A stretch of DNA of 64,000 nucleotides. Origin: Leptospira fluminis (lineage in GTDB: Bacteria; Spirochaetota; Leptospiria; Leptospirales; Leptospiraceae). Numbering within the stretch: the stretch's first letter is position 1; every line of letters begins with the position of its first letter. Shown here in pieces: positions 8,709 to 18,578 of the stretch. A program made the position numbers and the translations under genes. The stretch is taken from the NCBI RefSeq assembly GCF_004771275.1, contig NZ_RQEV01000011.1:248001-312000 (forward strand), given 5' to 3'. Below the pieces are notes generated by a model that was not told the DNA's origin, made no database searches, and saw nothing but the letters and a program-made list of their open reading frames with translations.

Positions 8709-9275
8709 AAGAACCTAACTCCCATTACTCGAAATTGATCTGAATATAAAGACTCTATCGGATTTACGGATACCGATACGGTCCGAGAAAAAACACACTT
8801 TCCATATTTCGCATAACCTATCAAGAAAAAAAATGAATCCCCGTAGATTTATCCTAAAATGGAAACAAAAGAAGAAGCAATTCGACAAATCGCGCACAAC
8901 CTTGCTAAATGAACTGCACGATTACAACCCGAAACGCCGTCGCAGAAGCGGAGAAACGGCTGATTTTCGTCAAAACGGAATGCAGATTGGAAAGAAACAA
9001 AAAATAGAACGGTTAAAAGTTACAGACATCTTGCCCCTTTCACAAAAATTCCAATAGAAGGTTCGCTTCCGTCAAGAATACATTAAAAAAATAGAATACT
9101 CCATTTCGATTCCGGCAAAAACGCAGAAGGATCAGCAACCGCCCAAATTCCGTCAGATCGCAAAGGGCAAGAATCCGTTCACTCATCGCGAATCGGATTT
9201 TCGAAAGCGGCGATTTTTCTCCCAAAATTAGTTTTTCCCATCTGCAACTAGGTGAAATGATGGCATCAAACGCTT
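8709..9275. other. Gene-poor junction between tail cassette and gcv operon
   Basis: About 570 bases, AT-richer than the flanks, separate the divergent neck terminator and gcvT genes. The only sizeable frame (8833-9057, plus strand, 74 residues, very Lys/Arg-rich) has no ribosome binding site and is not convincing. I see no tRNA, no clear inverted repeat and no recognisable glycine riboswitch (no paired aptamer with a CUCUC-type conserved core). Promoters for both directions must lie here but no strong -35/-10 pair stands out. Confidence 0.6.
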
Positions 9276-10388
9276 ATGTCCCAATGTAAAACGACCCCGC
9301 TACACGAAGAGCACCGAGCTCTCGGCGCCAAAATGATTCCTTTCGGAGGCTGGGATATGCCGGTCCAATATTCAGGAATCATTGCGGAACACCTCGCCAC
9401 GAGAGAAGCCGCCGGATTATTCGATGTTTCGCACATGGGTGAAATTTTTTTGGAAGGAGAACCGCAGGAGCTCCTACAATATCTCGAATCCGTTACCTGC
9501 AATTCGGTCTCGTCCCTACAAAACGGACAAGTCCAGTACAACGCTGTTATTAATGACCAAGGCGGACTGGTCGACGACATTACTTTATACAAATTCGACG
9601 AACGCAAATACATGATCTGTGCCAACGCATCCAATGTGGATGCAGTGTACGGCTATTTATCCTCCAAGTTGACGCCCGGAATCAAATTGCAAAACGAAAG
9701 CGAAAAATGGCACCAAATCGCAATTCAAGGCCCGAAAGCGGACAAGATTTTATCTTCCTATTTAAAACGGGATCTTTCTGCGATCGGGTATTATAAGTTT
9801 CTCTTAATGTCCTTCCAGGGAGAAGAGATCATTTTATCCAGGACGGGTTATACGGGAGAAGACGGTTTCGAAATTTACAGTTCGATCTCCTTGGGTAAAA
9901 AACTTTGGAAGGAGCTGCTCGAATACGGGAAAGCGGAAGGTCTGATCCCGGTTGGACTGGGAGCAAGGGACACATTGCGCATAGAAGCGAAGTATCCATT
10001 GTACGGTCACGAGCTGAACGAGTCGCGTTCTCCAGTGCAATCCGGAATCGGTTGGATTGTTAAAGAAAAGGAGATCCGATTTCCGGAATACGAATCGATC
10101 ATCGGAGAGAAAAAAAAGGGCGCTCTTCGCAAGATTACCGCTTTCGAACTGCAGGAAGCCGGAGTTCCGAGGGAAAATATGAAAGTATTCGACGAAGACG
10201 GAACGGAAATCGGAATCACCACTTCGGGAACCTTCTCGCCTTCGCTGAAAAAAGGATTAGGACTGGCGTGGATCGATTCGGATAAAATCCAGCACGGACA
10301 TAAAATCCTGATCGAAATCCGAGGACAGAATAAACAGGCGGTAGTATTTACCCAGCCTTTCGTCCCGGGAAGCATTCGGAAAAACTAA
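9276..10388 (+). CDS. gcvT: Glycine cleavage system T protein, aminomethyltransferase
   Basis: 370 residues, normal length. It transfers the methylene group from aminomethyl-lipoyl GcvH to tetrahydrofolate, releasing ammonia. The N-terminus [20 protein letters not shown] and then [10 protein letters not shown] are diagnostic, as is [17 protein letters not shown] (here [14 protein letters not shown]) and [20 protein letters not shown]. The start at 9276 gives a full N-terminus although the nearest purine-rich stretch is distant. First gene of the gcvT-gcvH-gcvP operon, with gaps of 15 and 9 bases. Confidence 0.97.
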   Translation: MSQCKTTPLHEEHRALGAKMIPFGGWDMPVQYSGIIAEHLATREAAGLFDVSHMGEIFLEGEPQELLQYLESVTCNSVSSLQNGQVQYNAVINDQGGLVDDITLYKFDERKYMICANASNVDAVYGYLSSKLTPGIKLQNESEKWHQIAIQGPKADKILSSYLKRDLSAIGYYKFLLMSFQGEEIILSRTGYTGEDGFEIYSSISLGKKLWKELLEYGKAEGLIPVGLGARDTLRIEAKYPLYGHELNESRSPVQSGIGWIVKEKEIRFPEYESIIGEKKKGALRKITAFELQEAGVPRENMKVFDEDGTEIGITTSGTFSPSLKKGLGLAWIDSDKIQHGHKILIEIRGQNKQAVVFTQPFVPGSIRKN

Positions 10389-10403
10389 TTTAAGGATAAT
10401 TCA

Positions 10404-10796
10404 ATGGCAATCACCAACCCACCACCAGGATACAAATTTACCGAAAAACACGAATGGGTAAAGGTGGAAGGAGATACCGCGCTCATCGGAATCTCCGATT
10501 ATGCACAGGCGGCATTGGGAGATATCGTATACGTGGATCTTCCTAAACCGGGAAAAACGATCAAGCAACTCGACTCTTTCGGGACTATCGAATCCGTCAA
10601 AGCAGCGGAGGATCTATACGCTCCGATCTCGGGAGAAGTCACCCAAACGAATTCGGCTCTCGCCACGAACCCGGCCCAGGTGAATTCGGATCCTTTCGGA
10701 GCATGGATGATTCGCATAAAAGGAATCAATCCGGCGGAGTTGGAAAAACTTCTGGCCCCGGAAGCGTATAGAGAATATGTCAGCAAATTAGATTAG
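10404..10796 (+). CDS. gcvH: Glycine cleavage system H protein (lipoyl carrier)
   Basis: 130 residues. It carries the aminomethyl group between GcvP and GcvT on a lipoyl-lysine. The lipoylation motif [20 protein letters not shown] is intact, with the modified Lys in ESVKAA near residue 63. The N-terminus [15 protein letters not shown] and [17 protein letters not shown] are typical. AAGGA precedes the ATG at 10404. Middle gene of the gcv operon. Confidence 0.98.
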   Translation: MAITNPPPGYKFTEKHEWVKVEGDTALIGISDYAQAALGDIVYVDLPKPGKTIKQLDSFGTIESVKAAEDLYAPISGEVTQTNSALATNPAQVNSDPFGAWMIRIKGINPAELEKLLAPEAYREYVSKLD

Positions 10797-10805
10797 GAAA
10801 AAAGA

Positions 10806-13691
10806 ATGAACGCAGCCACCTGGAACCAAACGGAAACATCGAAACAGGGGGATCGACTCGCTCCATTGGATACCTTTCTAAGACGACATGTGGGTTCTGA
10901 TCCGACGCAAATCAAGGAAATGCTGTCCACTCTCGGACTTTCCAATCTGGACGAATTGGTAGCTAAATCCGTGCCGGAAGGAATCCGATTAGCCGAGGAA
11001 CTCCAATTGCCGGAAGCTTTTTCCGAGCGCAAATCTTTGAACGAATTGCGTAAGATCGCTTCGAAAAACAGGATCTTTCGTTCTTATATCGGCGCCGGTT
11101 ACCAAGGAAGCGTTCTCCCCTACGTAATTCAAAGAAACATTTTGGAAAACCCGGGTTGGTATACCGCCTATACTCCCTACCAGGCGGAAATTTCCCAAGG
11201 TCGACTGGAGGCTTTGCTCAATTTCCAAACCATGATCATGGATTTGACCGGTTTGGAAATCGCGAACGCCTCTCTCTTGGATGAGGCGACCGCAGCTGCT
11301 GAGGCGGCATTCCTCGCCTTCGGTTTGCGAAAAAACGAGACCGCCAAACTGCTTTTCGTCTCGGAGCTTTGCCACCCCCAAACCATCGACGTGGTTCGGA
11401 CTCGCGCTCTTCCGTTAGGAATTGAAGTGAAAGTAGGAAGCCATTTATCGGCGGAGCTGAACGAAGACTATTTCGGAGTCATCGTACAGTATCCAGGTAC
11501 GGATGGAAGCATACACGATTACGAACGTTTCTTCGAGCTTGCGCATAACGTGGGCGCACATACGATCTGTGCTGCGGATCTATTATCCCTATCCCTATTA
11601 AAACCGCCGGGAGAATTCGGCGCGGATGTTGCCGTCGGTACCAACCAAAGATTCGGGCTTCCTTTCGGATTCGGAGGTCCTCACGCGGGATACTTTGCGA
11701 CCAAAGACGAATTCAAAAGAAATATGCCGGGACGATTAGTCGGAGTCTCTAAAGATAGCCAGGGAAATCCCGGGCTTCGCCTTTCCTTACAGACACGAGA
11801 GCAGCACATACGGAGAGACAAAGCGACTTCCAATATCTGTACCGCCCAAGTTCTCTTAGCGGTTCTCTCGTCCATGTATGCCGTTTATCACGGCCCCAAG
11901 GGGATCAAAGAAATCGCCCTGCGGATCCATCGCTTAACGGAAGTACTTGCAAAGAACCTAAAAGCCCACGGATGGAAGATCTGTAATCCGACTTATTTCG
12001 ATACCCTGACGATAGAATGCGGTCCCAAAGCCGCTTCCGTCCTATTCGCAGCCCGGGAAAAAGGAATCAACCTACGGGATTTCCAAAACGGAAAAATCGG
12101 AATCGCATTGGATGAAACCGTGGAAAAGCAGGATCTCGAAGATCTCCTTTCGGCATTCGGTATATCCGCTCTGGATCTGACCGCTGTCGAGGAATCGATT
12201 CCGAACGAGTTTCTGCGTAAGACCGAATATCTGACTCATCAGATATTCCATTCGCACCATACGGAAACGAAAATGCTTCGGTATATTCGAAAATTGGAAT
12301 CTAGAGATCTTTCCCTGACTACTTCCATGATTCCTCTCGGATCCTGCACGATGAAGTTGAACGCCACTGTGGAAATGCTCCCGGTGACATGGTCTGAATT
12401 CTCCGCCCTTCACCCGTTTGCTCCTGCGGATCAAACGGAAGGTTATCGAACGATCTTCCGCCAGTTAGAGTCCTGGCTCTCCCAAATCACCGGATTCCCG
12501 GGAATTTCTCTGCAACCGAATGCCGGCTCCCAAGGGGAGTATGCCGGACTTCTGGCGATCAGGAATTATCATGTTTCCCGGGGGGAAGGAGAAAGAAACG
12601 TTTGCCTCATCCCGATTTCCGCTCACGGTACCAATCCCGCTTCGGCCGCGATGGCCGGCTTTAAAGTGGTCGTGGTGGCTTGCGATTCCGAAGGAAACGT
12701 GGATGTGCAAGATTTAAAAACCAAGGCCCAAGAACATTCCAAAGACCTGGCCGCATTGATGGTGACATATCCTTCCACACACGGAGTGTACGAAGAATCT
12801 ATTAAGGAAATCTGTTCTATCGTGCATTCGCACGGAGGACAGGTGTATATGGACGGGGCGAACATGAACGCGCAAGTCGGCATCACGAGACCGGCCGATA
12901 TCGGCGCGGACGTTTGTCACTTGAATCTTCATAAGACTTTTTGCATACCTCACGGGGGTGGCGGACCGGGAGTGGGTCCGATCGGGGTTGCGGAGCATCT
13001 TGTTTCCTTCCTGCCCGGCCATCCTTTGGTAGATAACGGAACGGGGAATTTCCACGGAGCGGTTTCCGCGGCGCCATGGGGAAGTGCGAGCATCGTCCTG
13101 ATTTCTTGGGTTTACATTGCGCTTTTAGGAGCCAGAGGACTGGAACAATCGACTAAGATGGCTCTCCTAAATGCGAATTACATTGCCAAGCGTCTGGAAA
13201 ACTATTATCCGGTACTGTATAAAGGTAAAAACGGATTCGTGGCCCACGAGTGCATCCTGGACCTTCGTCCGTTCAAAAAGACTTCCGGAATCGAAGTCGA
13301 AGACGCAGCCAAACGTCTGATGGACTTCGGGTTCCACGCTCCTACCATGTCCTTTCCGGTACCGGGAACTTTCATGATAGAACCGACGGAATCGGAATCT
13401 AAGGAAGAGTTGGATCGTTTTTGCGAAGCGATGATTACGATTCACGAGGAAATCAAGGAGATCGAAAACGGAAAATCCGATCCCAAAGACAATCCTCTAA
13501 AAAACTCTCCTCATACCGCCGCCATGGTGATTTCGGATCATTGGAAGCACCCTTATTCTCGGGAAAAAGCCGCTTATCCGGCGAGTTGGACCAAGGAGCA
13601 CAAATTCTGGCCCTATGTAGGAAGGATCGATAACGTATATGGGGATAGAAACCTGGTATGCTCCTGCCTTCCCATGGAGAGTTACGAGTAA
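10806..13691 (+). CDS. gcvP: Glycine dehydrogenase (decarboxylating), P protein
   Basis: 961 residues, the undivided single-chain form. It decarboxylates glycine using pyridoxal phosphate and loads GcvH. The N-terminal half starts with [20 protein letters not shown] and contains IGAGYQG; the C-terminal half has the PLP-lysine site [20 protein letters not shown] (residues about 700-720) and [21 protein letters not shown] precedes the ATG. Last gene of the operon, followed by a strong hairpin terminator. Confidence 0.98.
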   Translation: MNAATWNQTETSKQGDRLAPLDTFLRRHVGSDPTQIKEMLSTLGLSNLDELVAKSVPEGIRLAEELQLPEAFSERKSLNELRKIASKNRIFRSYIGAGYQGSVLPYVIQRNILENPGWYTAYTPYQAEISQGRLEALLNFQTMIMDLTGLEIANASLLDEATAAAEAAFLAFGLRKNETAKLLFVSELCHPQTIDVVRTRALPLGIEVKVGSHLSAELNEDYFGVIVQYPGTDGSIHDYERFFELAHNVGAHTICAADLLSLSLLKPPGEFGADVAVGTNQRFGLPFGFGGPHAGYFATKDEFKRNMPGRLVGVSKDSQGNPGLRLSLQTREQHIRRDKATSNICTAQVLLAVLSSMYAVYHGPKGIKEIALRIHRLTEVLAKNLKAHGWKICNPTYFDTLTIECGPKAASVLFAAREKGINLRDFQNGKIGIALDETVEKQDLEDLLSAFGISALDLTAVEESIPNEFLRKTEYLTHQIFHSHHTETKMLRYIRKLESRDLSLTTSMIPLGSCTMKLNATVEMLPVTWSEFSALHPFAPADQTEGYRTIFRQLESWLSQITGFPGISLQPNAGSQGEYAGLLAIRNYHVSRGEGERNVCLIPISAHGTNPASAAMAGFKVVVVACDSEGNVDVQDLKTKAQEHSKDLAALMVTYPSTHGVYEESIKEICSIVHSHGGQVYMDGANMNAQVGITRPADIGADVCHLNLHKTFCIPHGGGGPGVGPIGVAEHLVSFLPGHPLVDNGTGNFHGAVSAAPWGSASIVLISWVYIALLGARGLEQSTKMALLNANYIAKRLENYYPVLYKGKNGFVAHECILDLRPFKKTSGIEVEDAAKRLMDFGFHAPTMSFPVPGTFMIEPTESESKEELDRFCEAMITIHEEIKEIENGKSDPKDNPLKNSPHTAAMVISDHWKHPYSREKAAYPASWTKEHKFWPYVGRIDNVYGDRNLVCSCLPMESYE

Positions 13692-13737
13692 GATTGAAGG
13701 TAAATTCGTTCTTCGCGTAAACGAAGAGGAAGAGATA

Positions 13738-13771
13738 AAAAAGGCCGGGGAAAATTCTCCGGCCTTTTTGT
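13738..13771. terminator. Rho-independent terminator after gcvP (bidirectional)
   Basis: A 9-base stem built from AAGGCCGGGG-type and its complement around AAAATT, flanked by A and T runs (AAAAAGGCCGGGG ... CTCCGGCCTTTTTG), so it can stop transcription from gcvP and from the convergent Lys-rich gene. Confidence 0.9.
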
Positions 13772-13805
13772 TAAATGAAAAGGGGTTAAGGGAAAAGACC
13801 CGAAA

Positions 13806-14270
13806 TCAATCCTCTTTTTTGTGCTTGGATTTTTTGGATTTTTTATCCTCTTTATCGGACTCTTTCTCCTTTTTAGACTTCTTATCCTTTTTGGATTTTT
13901 TGGAATCCTCGTCGTCGTCTTCCTCTTTTTCTTTCTTAGACTTCTTTCCTTTTTTGGATTCTACTTCTTCGTCATGATCCTTTTTAGAATCCGATTTCTT
14001 TACGGTATCTCCGTCTTCTTTCTTCTTATGATGTTCGGCGGAATGTTCCCCTTCGCCTTTACCCGGTTTTGCGCGACAGTAGGCTTCGACATTCTTTCCG
14101 TCTTTCTTCTGGTATCCGGAGACCCAAGTACAATCCGAATCGGCTTCGCACTGGCCTTTAGAAAGTCCGTGACATTTGGACTCGGCACTCAGCGAGCCCC
14201 AAGCGGTTATTAAAAATAAGGATAGTACCAGGCCAACGAACCTGAGCGTGCGAATCGAAACAGTTTTCAT
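13806..14270 (-). CDS. Secreted Cys-domain protein with highly charged Lys/Asp/Glu tail
   Basis: I use ATG 14270 (154 residues), preceded by GGAGGA ten bases upstream; the upstream in-frame Met is weaker. A signal peptide (RFVGLVLSLFLITAWGSLSA) is followed by a small domain with four Cys in the pattern C-H-G-L-S-K-G-Q-C-x5-C-T-W-V-x15-C, then about 85 residues consisting almost only of Lys, Asp, Glu and Ser, with KKSKKEK-type repeats. The tail is surely disordered. I do not know its function. Exported polyelectrolyte tails may bind metals, polyanions or the surface; this is inference. Confidence 0.75.
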   Translation of the reverse strand: MKTVSIRTLRFVGLVLSLFLITAWGSLSAESKCHGLSKGQCEADSDCTWVSGYQKKDGKNVEAYCRAKPGKGEGEHSAEHHKKKEDGDTVKKSDSKKDHDEEVESKKGKKSKKEKEEDDDEDSKKSKKDKKSKKEKESDKEDKKSKKSKHKKED

Positions 14271-14408
14271 TCGGATGAGATCCTCCAAGGAAATTTGGAA
14301 GACAAACATCGCCTAGGGTCCGGATTTTGCGATCCGGAAATTTATTTCTATCTAAATATTTTGATTCGAAATCGGAAAGGGACTGGGACAAGACTAACAG
14401 AAATGCGT

Positions 14409-14443
14409 AAAAAGGTGGGCCGGGAGGGGAATTCCCCCCGGCC
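14409..14443 (-). terminator. Strong hairpin terminator on minus strand
   Basis: The stretch 14418-14443 is a near-perfect inverted repeat (GGCCGGG ... CCCGGCC, ten base pairs including one G-U pair around AATTCC) followed on the minus strand by CACC and five T. It would end transcripts arriving from the right, before the Lys-rich gene. Confidence 0.7.
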
Positions 14444-14554
14444 AAGCACAGTCAGGAATCAACCGCCATAGTACATTTTCGAAACCCGTTCGAACGAAAA
14501 CCGAATCCCATCTTCATGTTCTTTGCTTCCCGGGTATCCCCGCTTTTACAAGCG
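14409..14554 (-). ncRNA. Candidate small RNA (about 145 nt)
   Basis: A consensus-like promoter at 14561-14589 (minus strand) points into this stretch, and a GC-rich hairpin with a T run closes it, yet no convincing protein lies between. Near the 5' end CCGCTT-GTAA-AAGCGG forms a hairpin with a GNRA-type loop. A 21-codon frame (ATG AAG ATG ...) is present around 14515-14450, so a short leader or peptide is an alternative. It does not show the conserved SRP RNA core or tmRNA/RNase P features that I can recognise. Confidence 0.4.
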
Positions 14555-14560
14555 GACCGA

Positions 14561-14589
14561 ATTCTACTTCCGTGTCTTCGAATCGTCAA
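14561..14589 (-). promoter_or_regulatory. Sigma70-type promoter, minus strand
   Basis: Read on the minus strand, TTGACG (14589-14584), a 17-base spacer and TAGAAT (14566-14561): five of six consensus bases in each box at ideal spacing. Transcription should start near 14553-14555. Confidence 0.6.
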
Positions 14590-14802
14590 GCAGAGAAAGA
14601 AAAAATTATAGAAAAACGGAGGTAAAATAACATTTTTATTGATTACATGTTATGGAAAGATATGCCCCCTTTTTCACCTGGCGACATATTAGTAAATTCT
14701 CGAATTCTAATTCGGTTTTCAACGGGCTTAAAGAATGGCAAGTTTTCAGAAAAAGATTCACGGAAGGCTTCCGAGTTGAACAGAGCGGCGACTCCGAAAA
14801 TA

Positions 14803-14829
14803 AAAAACCCGATCCGAAGATCGGGTTTA
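14803..14829 (-). terminator. Terminator of 5S rRNA gene
   Basis: On the minus strand AAACCCGATC-TTCG-GATCGGGTTT is a perfect 10-base stem with the stable TTCG loop, followed by TTTATTTT. It begins about 20 bases after the 3' end of the 5S gene. Confidence 0.9.
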
Positions 14830-14849
14830 GAAAAAGGATAATTGCATAA

Positions 14850-14967
<118 letters not shown>

Positions 14968-15090
14968 ATCTAAAGTCAGTATCGGAAACTCACGCAGTAA
15001 GTCCAGTAACTTTTACCCGAAAATTAGGAAATTGCCTGCAGTACCTGAAAAAAAGTTTTCCGTCCCAAAAGTGCGGGAGAGCCTAAAGAT

Positions 15091-15471
15091 ATGAAATTCC
15101 AGATTTCTTTTTTTACCCTTTCGCTCTGCGCGATTTTTTTGAGTTACTGCAGCTCCGGTCCCGGCAAGGAAGGATCACCTCCTCGAACTACCGATGAATT
15201 GAAGATTTTTGCCGATCTGTATTGGCGCCAAAAATGCGCCGTTTGCCACGGCCTGACCGGAACCCCCTCCTCGGAAACGAATCCTGCTCCCCGGAAATTC
15301 GGAACCTTCGGCATGAAAATGGGATTTTTCTTCGGCGGAGATAAAATGAGGGCGGGAATTTTCAGAACGGTTCGGGATGGAAAAAACCAAGTCATGCCGG
15401 CATTCGGAAAGGATTTGAGTGAAGAGAAAATTTGGGCTTTGGTGGAGAAAATCGAAAGATTACCGCACTAA
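15091..15471 (+). CDS. Mono-haem c-type cytochrome lipoprotein
   Basis: 126 residues. A signal peptide ends in the lipobox LSYC (Cys 20), so the mature protein is probably lipid-anchored on the periplasmic side. Haem attachment motif CAVCH lies near residue 49 and a likely distal Met ligand in VMPAFG near residue 106; the spacing fits a class I cytochrome c. It probably carries electrons in the periplasm; partners are not evident from the neighbours, which are convergent. Confidence 0.85.
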   Translation: MKFQISFFTLSLCAIFLSYCSSGPGKEGSPPRTTDELKIFADLYWRQKCAVCHGLTGTPSSETNPAPRKFGTFGMKMGFFFGGDKMRAGIFRTVRDGKNQVMPAFGKDLSEEKIWALVEKIERLPH

Positions 15472-16127
15472 AGAAGTTCCGCCAAGGAACGCACCTCTTC
15501 ACGGGAGTATGTATCCGGTTTTTTTAATATTTGCACTAGGGCTTTGAATTCCTTCAATTCCAGATTTCCGGGAGCTTTTCCGAAATAATACCGGGAGGAT
15601 TTTTGAATACCGTTGATTCCTCTTCCCCAATAAACCAGATTTAAGTAATATTCCAGAATCCCTTTTTTTCCGAGTTCTCCGTCCAAAGCCTGTGCGATCC
15701 TGATTTCCCGTAACTTTCTGGAAAAAGTCTTGTCTCGCGATAAGAACAATGTCCTAGCCAATTGCTGGTCTATGGTGCTGGCTCCTCTCAACTTGCGGAA
15801 TAGCAGGACCGCTTGGAGAACGGAGGATTGGATGTCTGAAAGCGAATATCCTCCATGCCTGTAAAACCGCGCGTCCTCCACTTCGACCAGATAATCCAAG
15901 CTCCCGGGAGGAAGTTCTTCGATTCTAACCCAGTCCGGCTCCAATTCCACCGATTCCAGATTCTCCGGCAAATACTTGAGATGGTTCTCGGAAAACAGAA
16001 TGGTTTTTTCAGGAAATGTCTGGTAGTAGATCAGAAATATCGTCAAAGCAAGGATCGATATTCTGAATAAGTTCCTACGCGAAAAAAAGGATTCGAGGCG
16101 GGACGGGAAAAGATCTTGTCCTTTCAT
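15468..16127 (-). CDS. Monofunctional GT51 peptidoglycan glycosyltransferase
   Basis: 219 residues: one N-terminal membrane anchor (about 18-38) and a GT51 domain. The catalytic motifs are present: EDARFYRHGG (catalytic Glu), GASTIDQQLARTLFL, RKLREIRIAQALD, and KKGILEYYLNLVYWGRGING. There is no transpeptidase domain, so it resembles MtgA and polymerises lipid II glycan strands at the inner membrane. Its ATG overlaps the stop of the RibD-like reductase as ATGA. Last gene of a three-gene minus-strand operon. Confidence 0.88.
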   Translation of the reverse strand: MKGQDLFPSRLESFFSRRNLFRISILALTIFLIYYQTFPEKTILFSENHLKYLPENLESVELEPDWVRIEELPPGSLDYLVEVEDARFYRHGGYSLSDIQSSVLQAVLLFRKLRGASTIDQQLARTLFLSRDKTFSRKLREIRIAQALDGELGKKGILEYYLNLVYWGRGINGIQKSSRYYFGKAPGNLELKEFKALVQILKKPDTYSREEVRSLAELL

Positions 16128-16780
16128 AAGGAATGCTTTTCGTAGATTAGGAAAATTTCGTCTTCTTTCGATTCACAGGACGCCAATCGCCAGCGGGAAG
16201 AATCGAAATTGGGAAAAGCCGATTTCCCGTCCGTGATCGAGGGCAGATCGGATTGCCCGATTAAAAAGGGTACGATCGTCAAATAAAGCCTTTGCACAAG
16301 ATTCGTCCGCAAAAAGGAATCGTTCAATCTCGGTCCGCCTTCTAGCAACACGTTTCGATGTCCTTGATCGTACAATTCGCTTAATATTTTTTCGATAAGG
16401 ATATCTTCTTTTCCGGCGGTTCGGATTTCCGCAAGATCGGATAACTCTGCGCGGACTTGATCCTCGTTTTTTTCCGTACAAAACAAAAGCGGTTTTTTTT
16501 TGGAATGAACGAAGACTTTGCGATCGGTTGGGAGGGATCCGCTTCGAACGAGTAGGATCGGTCTGGGTTCGATAGCATCGGGCACATAACGGATATGAGT
16601 GACGGGATCGTCGTTCAAAAGGCTATTTTTCCCCAGAATCAAGGCGTCGGACTCCGCGCGGATTTCATCCATCCTTCTCTTATCCGCTCGGGAAGAAAGT
16701 CCGTACCATTTCCCGTCCGGTCGAACGACCTTTCCGTCCAAGGTCATGGCCATGTTGATGGAGACTCGCGGCAGATTCAT
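16124..16780 (-). CDS. RibD C-terminal/DHFR-like reductase
   Basis: 218 residues matching the RibD C-terminal reductase fold: MNLPRVSINMAMTLDGKVV, then SDALILGKNSLLNDDP, and LLEGGPRLNDSFL. Homologues reduce the ribosylaminopyrimidine intermediate of riboflavin synthesis with NADPH. There is no deaminase domain, so it is either the stand-alone riboflavin reductase or a relative with another substrate. It overlaps by four bases with both neighbours (BFD protein upstream, GT51 enzyme downstream). Confidence 0.82.
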   Translation of the reverse strand: MNLPRVSINMAMTLDGKVVRPDGKWYGLSSRADKRRMDEIRAESDALILGKNSLLNDDPVTHIRYVPDAIEPRPILLVRSGSLPTDRKVFVHSKKKPLLFCTEKNEDQVRAELSDLAEIRTAGKEDILIEKILSELYDQGHRNVLLEGGPRLNDSFLRTNLVQRLYLTIVPFLIGQSDLPSITDGKSAFPNFDSSRWRLASCESKEDEIFLIYEKHSL

Positions 16781-17004
16781 TCAGTGCGTGCAGCTAAGGT
16801 TTGGGCAAGTAACTTGCTCACGGCACCGCGACAAGTTCCGCATCCGGTACAACAGCGGGTGTCTTGCATTAATTTTCCCAACGTGTCGTTTCCTCTTCGG
16901 ATGGAATTCAATATCTCTTCCTCGGAAACCTGATTGCAAACGCAGACTTTCCGCGGTCGCATCAAGGAATTCAAATCGATCTGATTAAAATCCGGGGAAT
17001 TCAT
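16777..17004 (-). CDS. BFD-type [2Fe-2S] ferredoxin-like protein
   Basis: 75 residues with the four Cys of the BFD-like [2Fe-2S] domain: KVCVCNQVSEEEI (C-x-C) and CCTGCGTCRG (C-x2-C). Relatives include bacterioferritin-associated ferredoxin, which helps release iron, and small domains of nitrite reductases. The extra Cys next to the second pair is common. First gene of the operon with the reductase and the GT51 enzyme; ATG 17004. Confidence 0.85.
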   Translation of the reverse strand: MNSPDFNQIDLNSLMRPRKVCVCNQVSEEEILNSIRRGNDTLGKLMQDTRCCTGCGTCRGAVSKLLAQTLAARTE

Positions 17005-17101
17005 GGTCCGTCTATTTATTGGACTCCGAAACGGAAAACATCCCTCAAAAGTACGAAGGAAAGAAACGAGCGCAAGAGAATTTTTTGCCGAATATTTCTC
17101 G

Positions 17102-17129
17102 TTGACATAGGGTTTTTGATTCGTAATGT
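17102..17129 (+). promoter_or_regulatory. Sigma70-type promoter before the UMF1 transporter
   Basis: TTGACA (17102-17107), 16-base spacer, TAATGT (17124-17129). Transcription would start near 17136, downstream of the ATG at 17126, which argues for the ATG at 17165 as the true start of the transporter gene. Confidence 0.55.
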
Positions 17130-17164
17130 CCTTTGAAATTTCTATAGGGGAAATCGATTACTAT

Positions 17165-18514
17165 ATGCAGGTTACAAAACGCGCGCCTCTGCGGGAGATT
17201 CTAGGATGGTGCATGTTCGATTTTGCCAACTCCAGTTACACGACCGTCATCATCAGCGTTACTTACGGAGTGGTTTTCAGCCAGCTAATCGTTCCCTCTT
17301 CTGCAAACTCCCAAAATCCTTATGAAACGGGAAATTTCCTCTGGGGGCTAGCGCTGGCCTTTTCCTATCTGATCGTGGTGATTACGGGACCGATCTTCGG
17401 AGCGGTTACGGATTATTCCGCCAAAAAAAAGACGTTTCTGTTCTGGAGTTATATTTTCTGCGTAATCACCACTGCGGCTCTATGGTTCGTCGTTTCTCCC
17501 GGACAATTCGGTCTCGCCTTTCTCTTAATCATTCTTTCCAATTTCTTCTTCGCCTCCGGGGAAAATTTCGCGTCCAGCTTTCTTCCTTTTCTAGGCCCGA
17601 AAGAGGAATTGGGAAAGATCTCCGGTTACGCTTGGGGAATAGGATATTTCGGCGGAATCGCAGCCGTCGCTTTAGTCGACACTTTGGGAGAACCGGTTCC
17701 TTCCAATTACGATAATATGAGGTTGGTAGGTCCGTATACTGCCTTCTTCTTTTTGATGGCCGGAGTTCCCACTTTTCTTCTCCTAAAGGAATATTCCATC
17801 GGAAACCCGAAACCCGAAGGAACCAGTTATCTGAAGATAGGCATTGATCGAGTGCAAAGCACGCTCAAAGACATACAGCATTTCCGCGATATGGCGGTTT
17901 ACCTGATATCCCTTTTCTTTGCCATGGCTGCGTTGGGAGTAGTGATTAGTTTCGCATTCATTTATGGAACACAAGAGATCAAGATGGAAAAAGAACATAG
18001 GATCGCCATGTTCCTTTTTATCCAGCTTTTTGCCGCCCTCGGCGCGGTCATGTTCGGCTTTCTGCAGGACAAGATAGGAGCATTAAAAACTTTTAATATT
18101 ACGTTGGTTGTCTGGATCGTTTGCCTTCTGCTGATTTATTGGGTCAAGGAACTCGTAAGTTTGATCCATTCCCTAGGTTTCGATGTTTCGGTCCAATGGA
18201 TGTTCGTGGGAATCACCGTACTTGCCGGAAGCGGATTAGGTTCCACGCAATCAGCTAGTCGGGCGATCATAGGGATTTTTTCCCCGGAATCGAAATCCGG
18301 GGAATTCTACGGCCTTTGGGGCCTTTCGGGTAAGGTAGCTGCGGCTTTCGGCTTGGTGGCAGTAAGCGTTCTCCAAACTTTATTGTCGTTACGGAACGCC
18401 TTTCTAGCGGTTTGCGTTTTTTTCCTGATTTCCCTTTTGGTAAATTTACTTGTGGATGAGGAAAGGGGAATCAGGCAGTCAGACGAATACGAAAAGCGGC
18501 ATAAGAAGGCCTGA
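17165..18514 (+). CDS. MFS transporter, UMF1/Atg22-like family
   Basis: 449 residues from ATG 17165, chosen because the predicted promoter lies over the upstream ATG and AGGGGAA precedes it. The start region LGWCMFDFANSSYTTVIIS and the loop FGAVTDYSAKKK are hallmarks of the UMF1 (Atg22-like) branch of the major facilitator superfamily. About twelve hydrophobic segments are visible, with SGKVAAAFGLVAVS near the end. Yeast Atg22 exports amino acids from the vacuole; the bacterial substrate is unknown. Confidence 0.88.
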   Translation: MQVTKRAPLREILGWCMFDFANSSYTTVIISVTYGVVFSQLIVPSSANSQNPYETGNFLWGLALAFSYLIVVITGPIFGAVTDYSAKKKTFLFWSYIFCVITTAALWFVVSPGQFGLAFLLIILSNFFFASGENFASSFLPFLGPKEELGKISGYAWGIGYFGGIAAVALVDTLGEPVPSNYDNMRLVGPYTAFFFLMAGVPTFLLLKEYSIGNPKPEGTSYLKIGIDRVQSTLKDIQHFRDMAVYLISLFFAMAALGVVISFAFIYGTQEIKMEKEHRIAMFLFIQLFAALGAVMFGFLQDKIGALKTFNITLVVWIVCLLLIYWVKELVSLIHSLGFDVSVQWMFVGITVLAGSGLGSTQSASRAIIGIFSPESKSGEFYGLWGLSGKVAAAFGLVAVSVLQTLLSLRNAFLAVCVFFLISLLVNLLVDEERGIRQSDEYEKRHKKA

Positions 18515-18578
18515 TCTCCGTTTAGTCGGACCCTAGTACCTGCTTGCCAGAAACTCGGAAAGATGTTATCTTTCTTTT

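Noticed and set aside
8833..9057. A 74-codon basic frame between the tail cassette and gcvT
   Set aside because: No ribosome binding site, composition dominated by Lys, Arg and Gln as expected from AT-rich DNA, and no recognisable domain; left as non-coding.
9061..9275. Possible glycine riboswitch upstream of gcvT
   Set aside because: No tandem aptamer core or conserved paired elements could be found by eye, although the position would be typical.
13821..14213. A 130-codon plus-strand frame opposite the Lys-rich gene, very rich in Leu and Phe
   Set aside because: It is the antisense of Lys/Glu codons (AAG, GAA giving CTT, TTC), a known artefact; no ribosome binding site.
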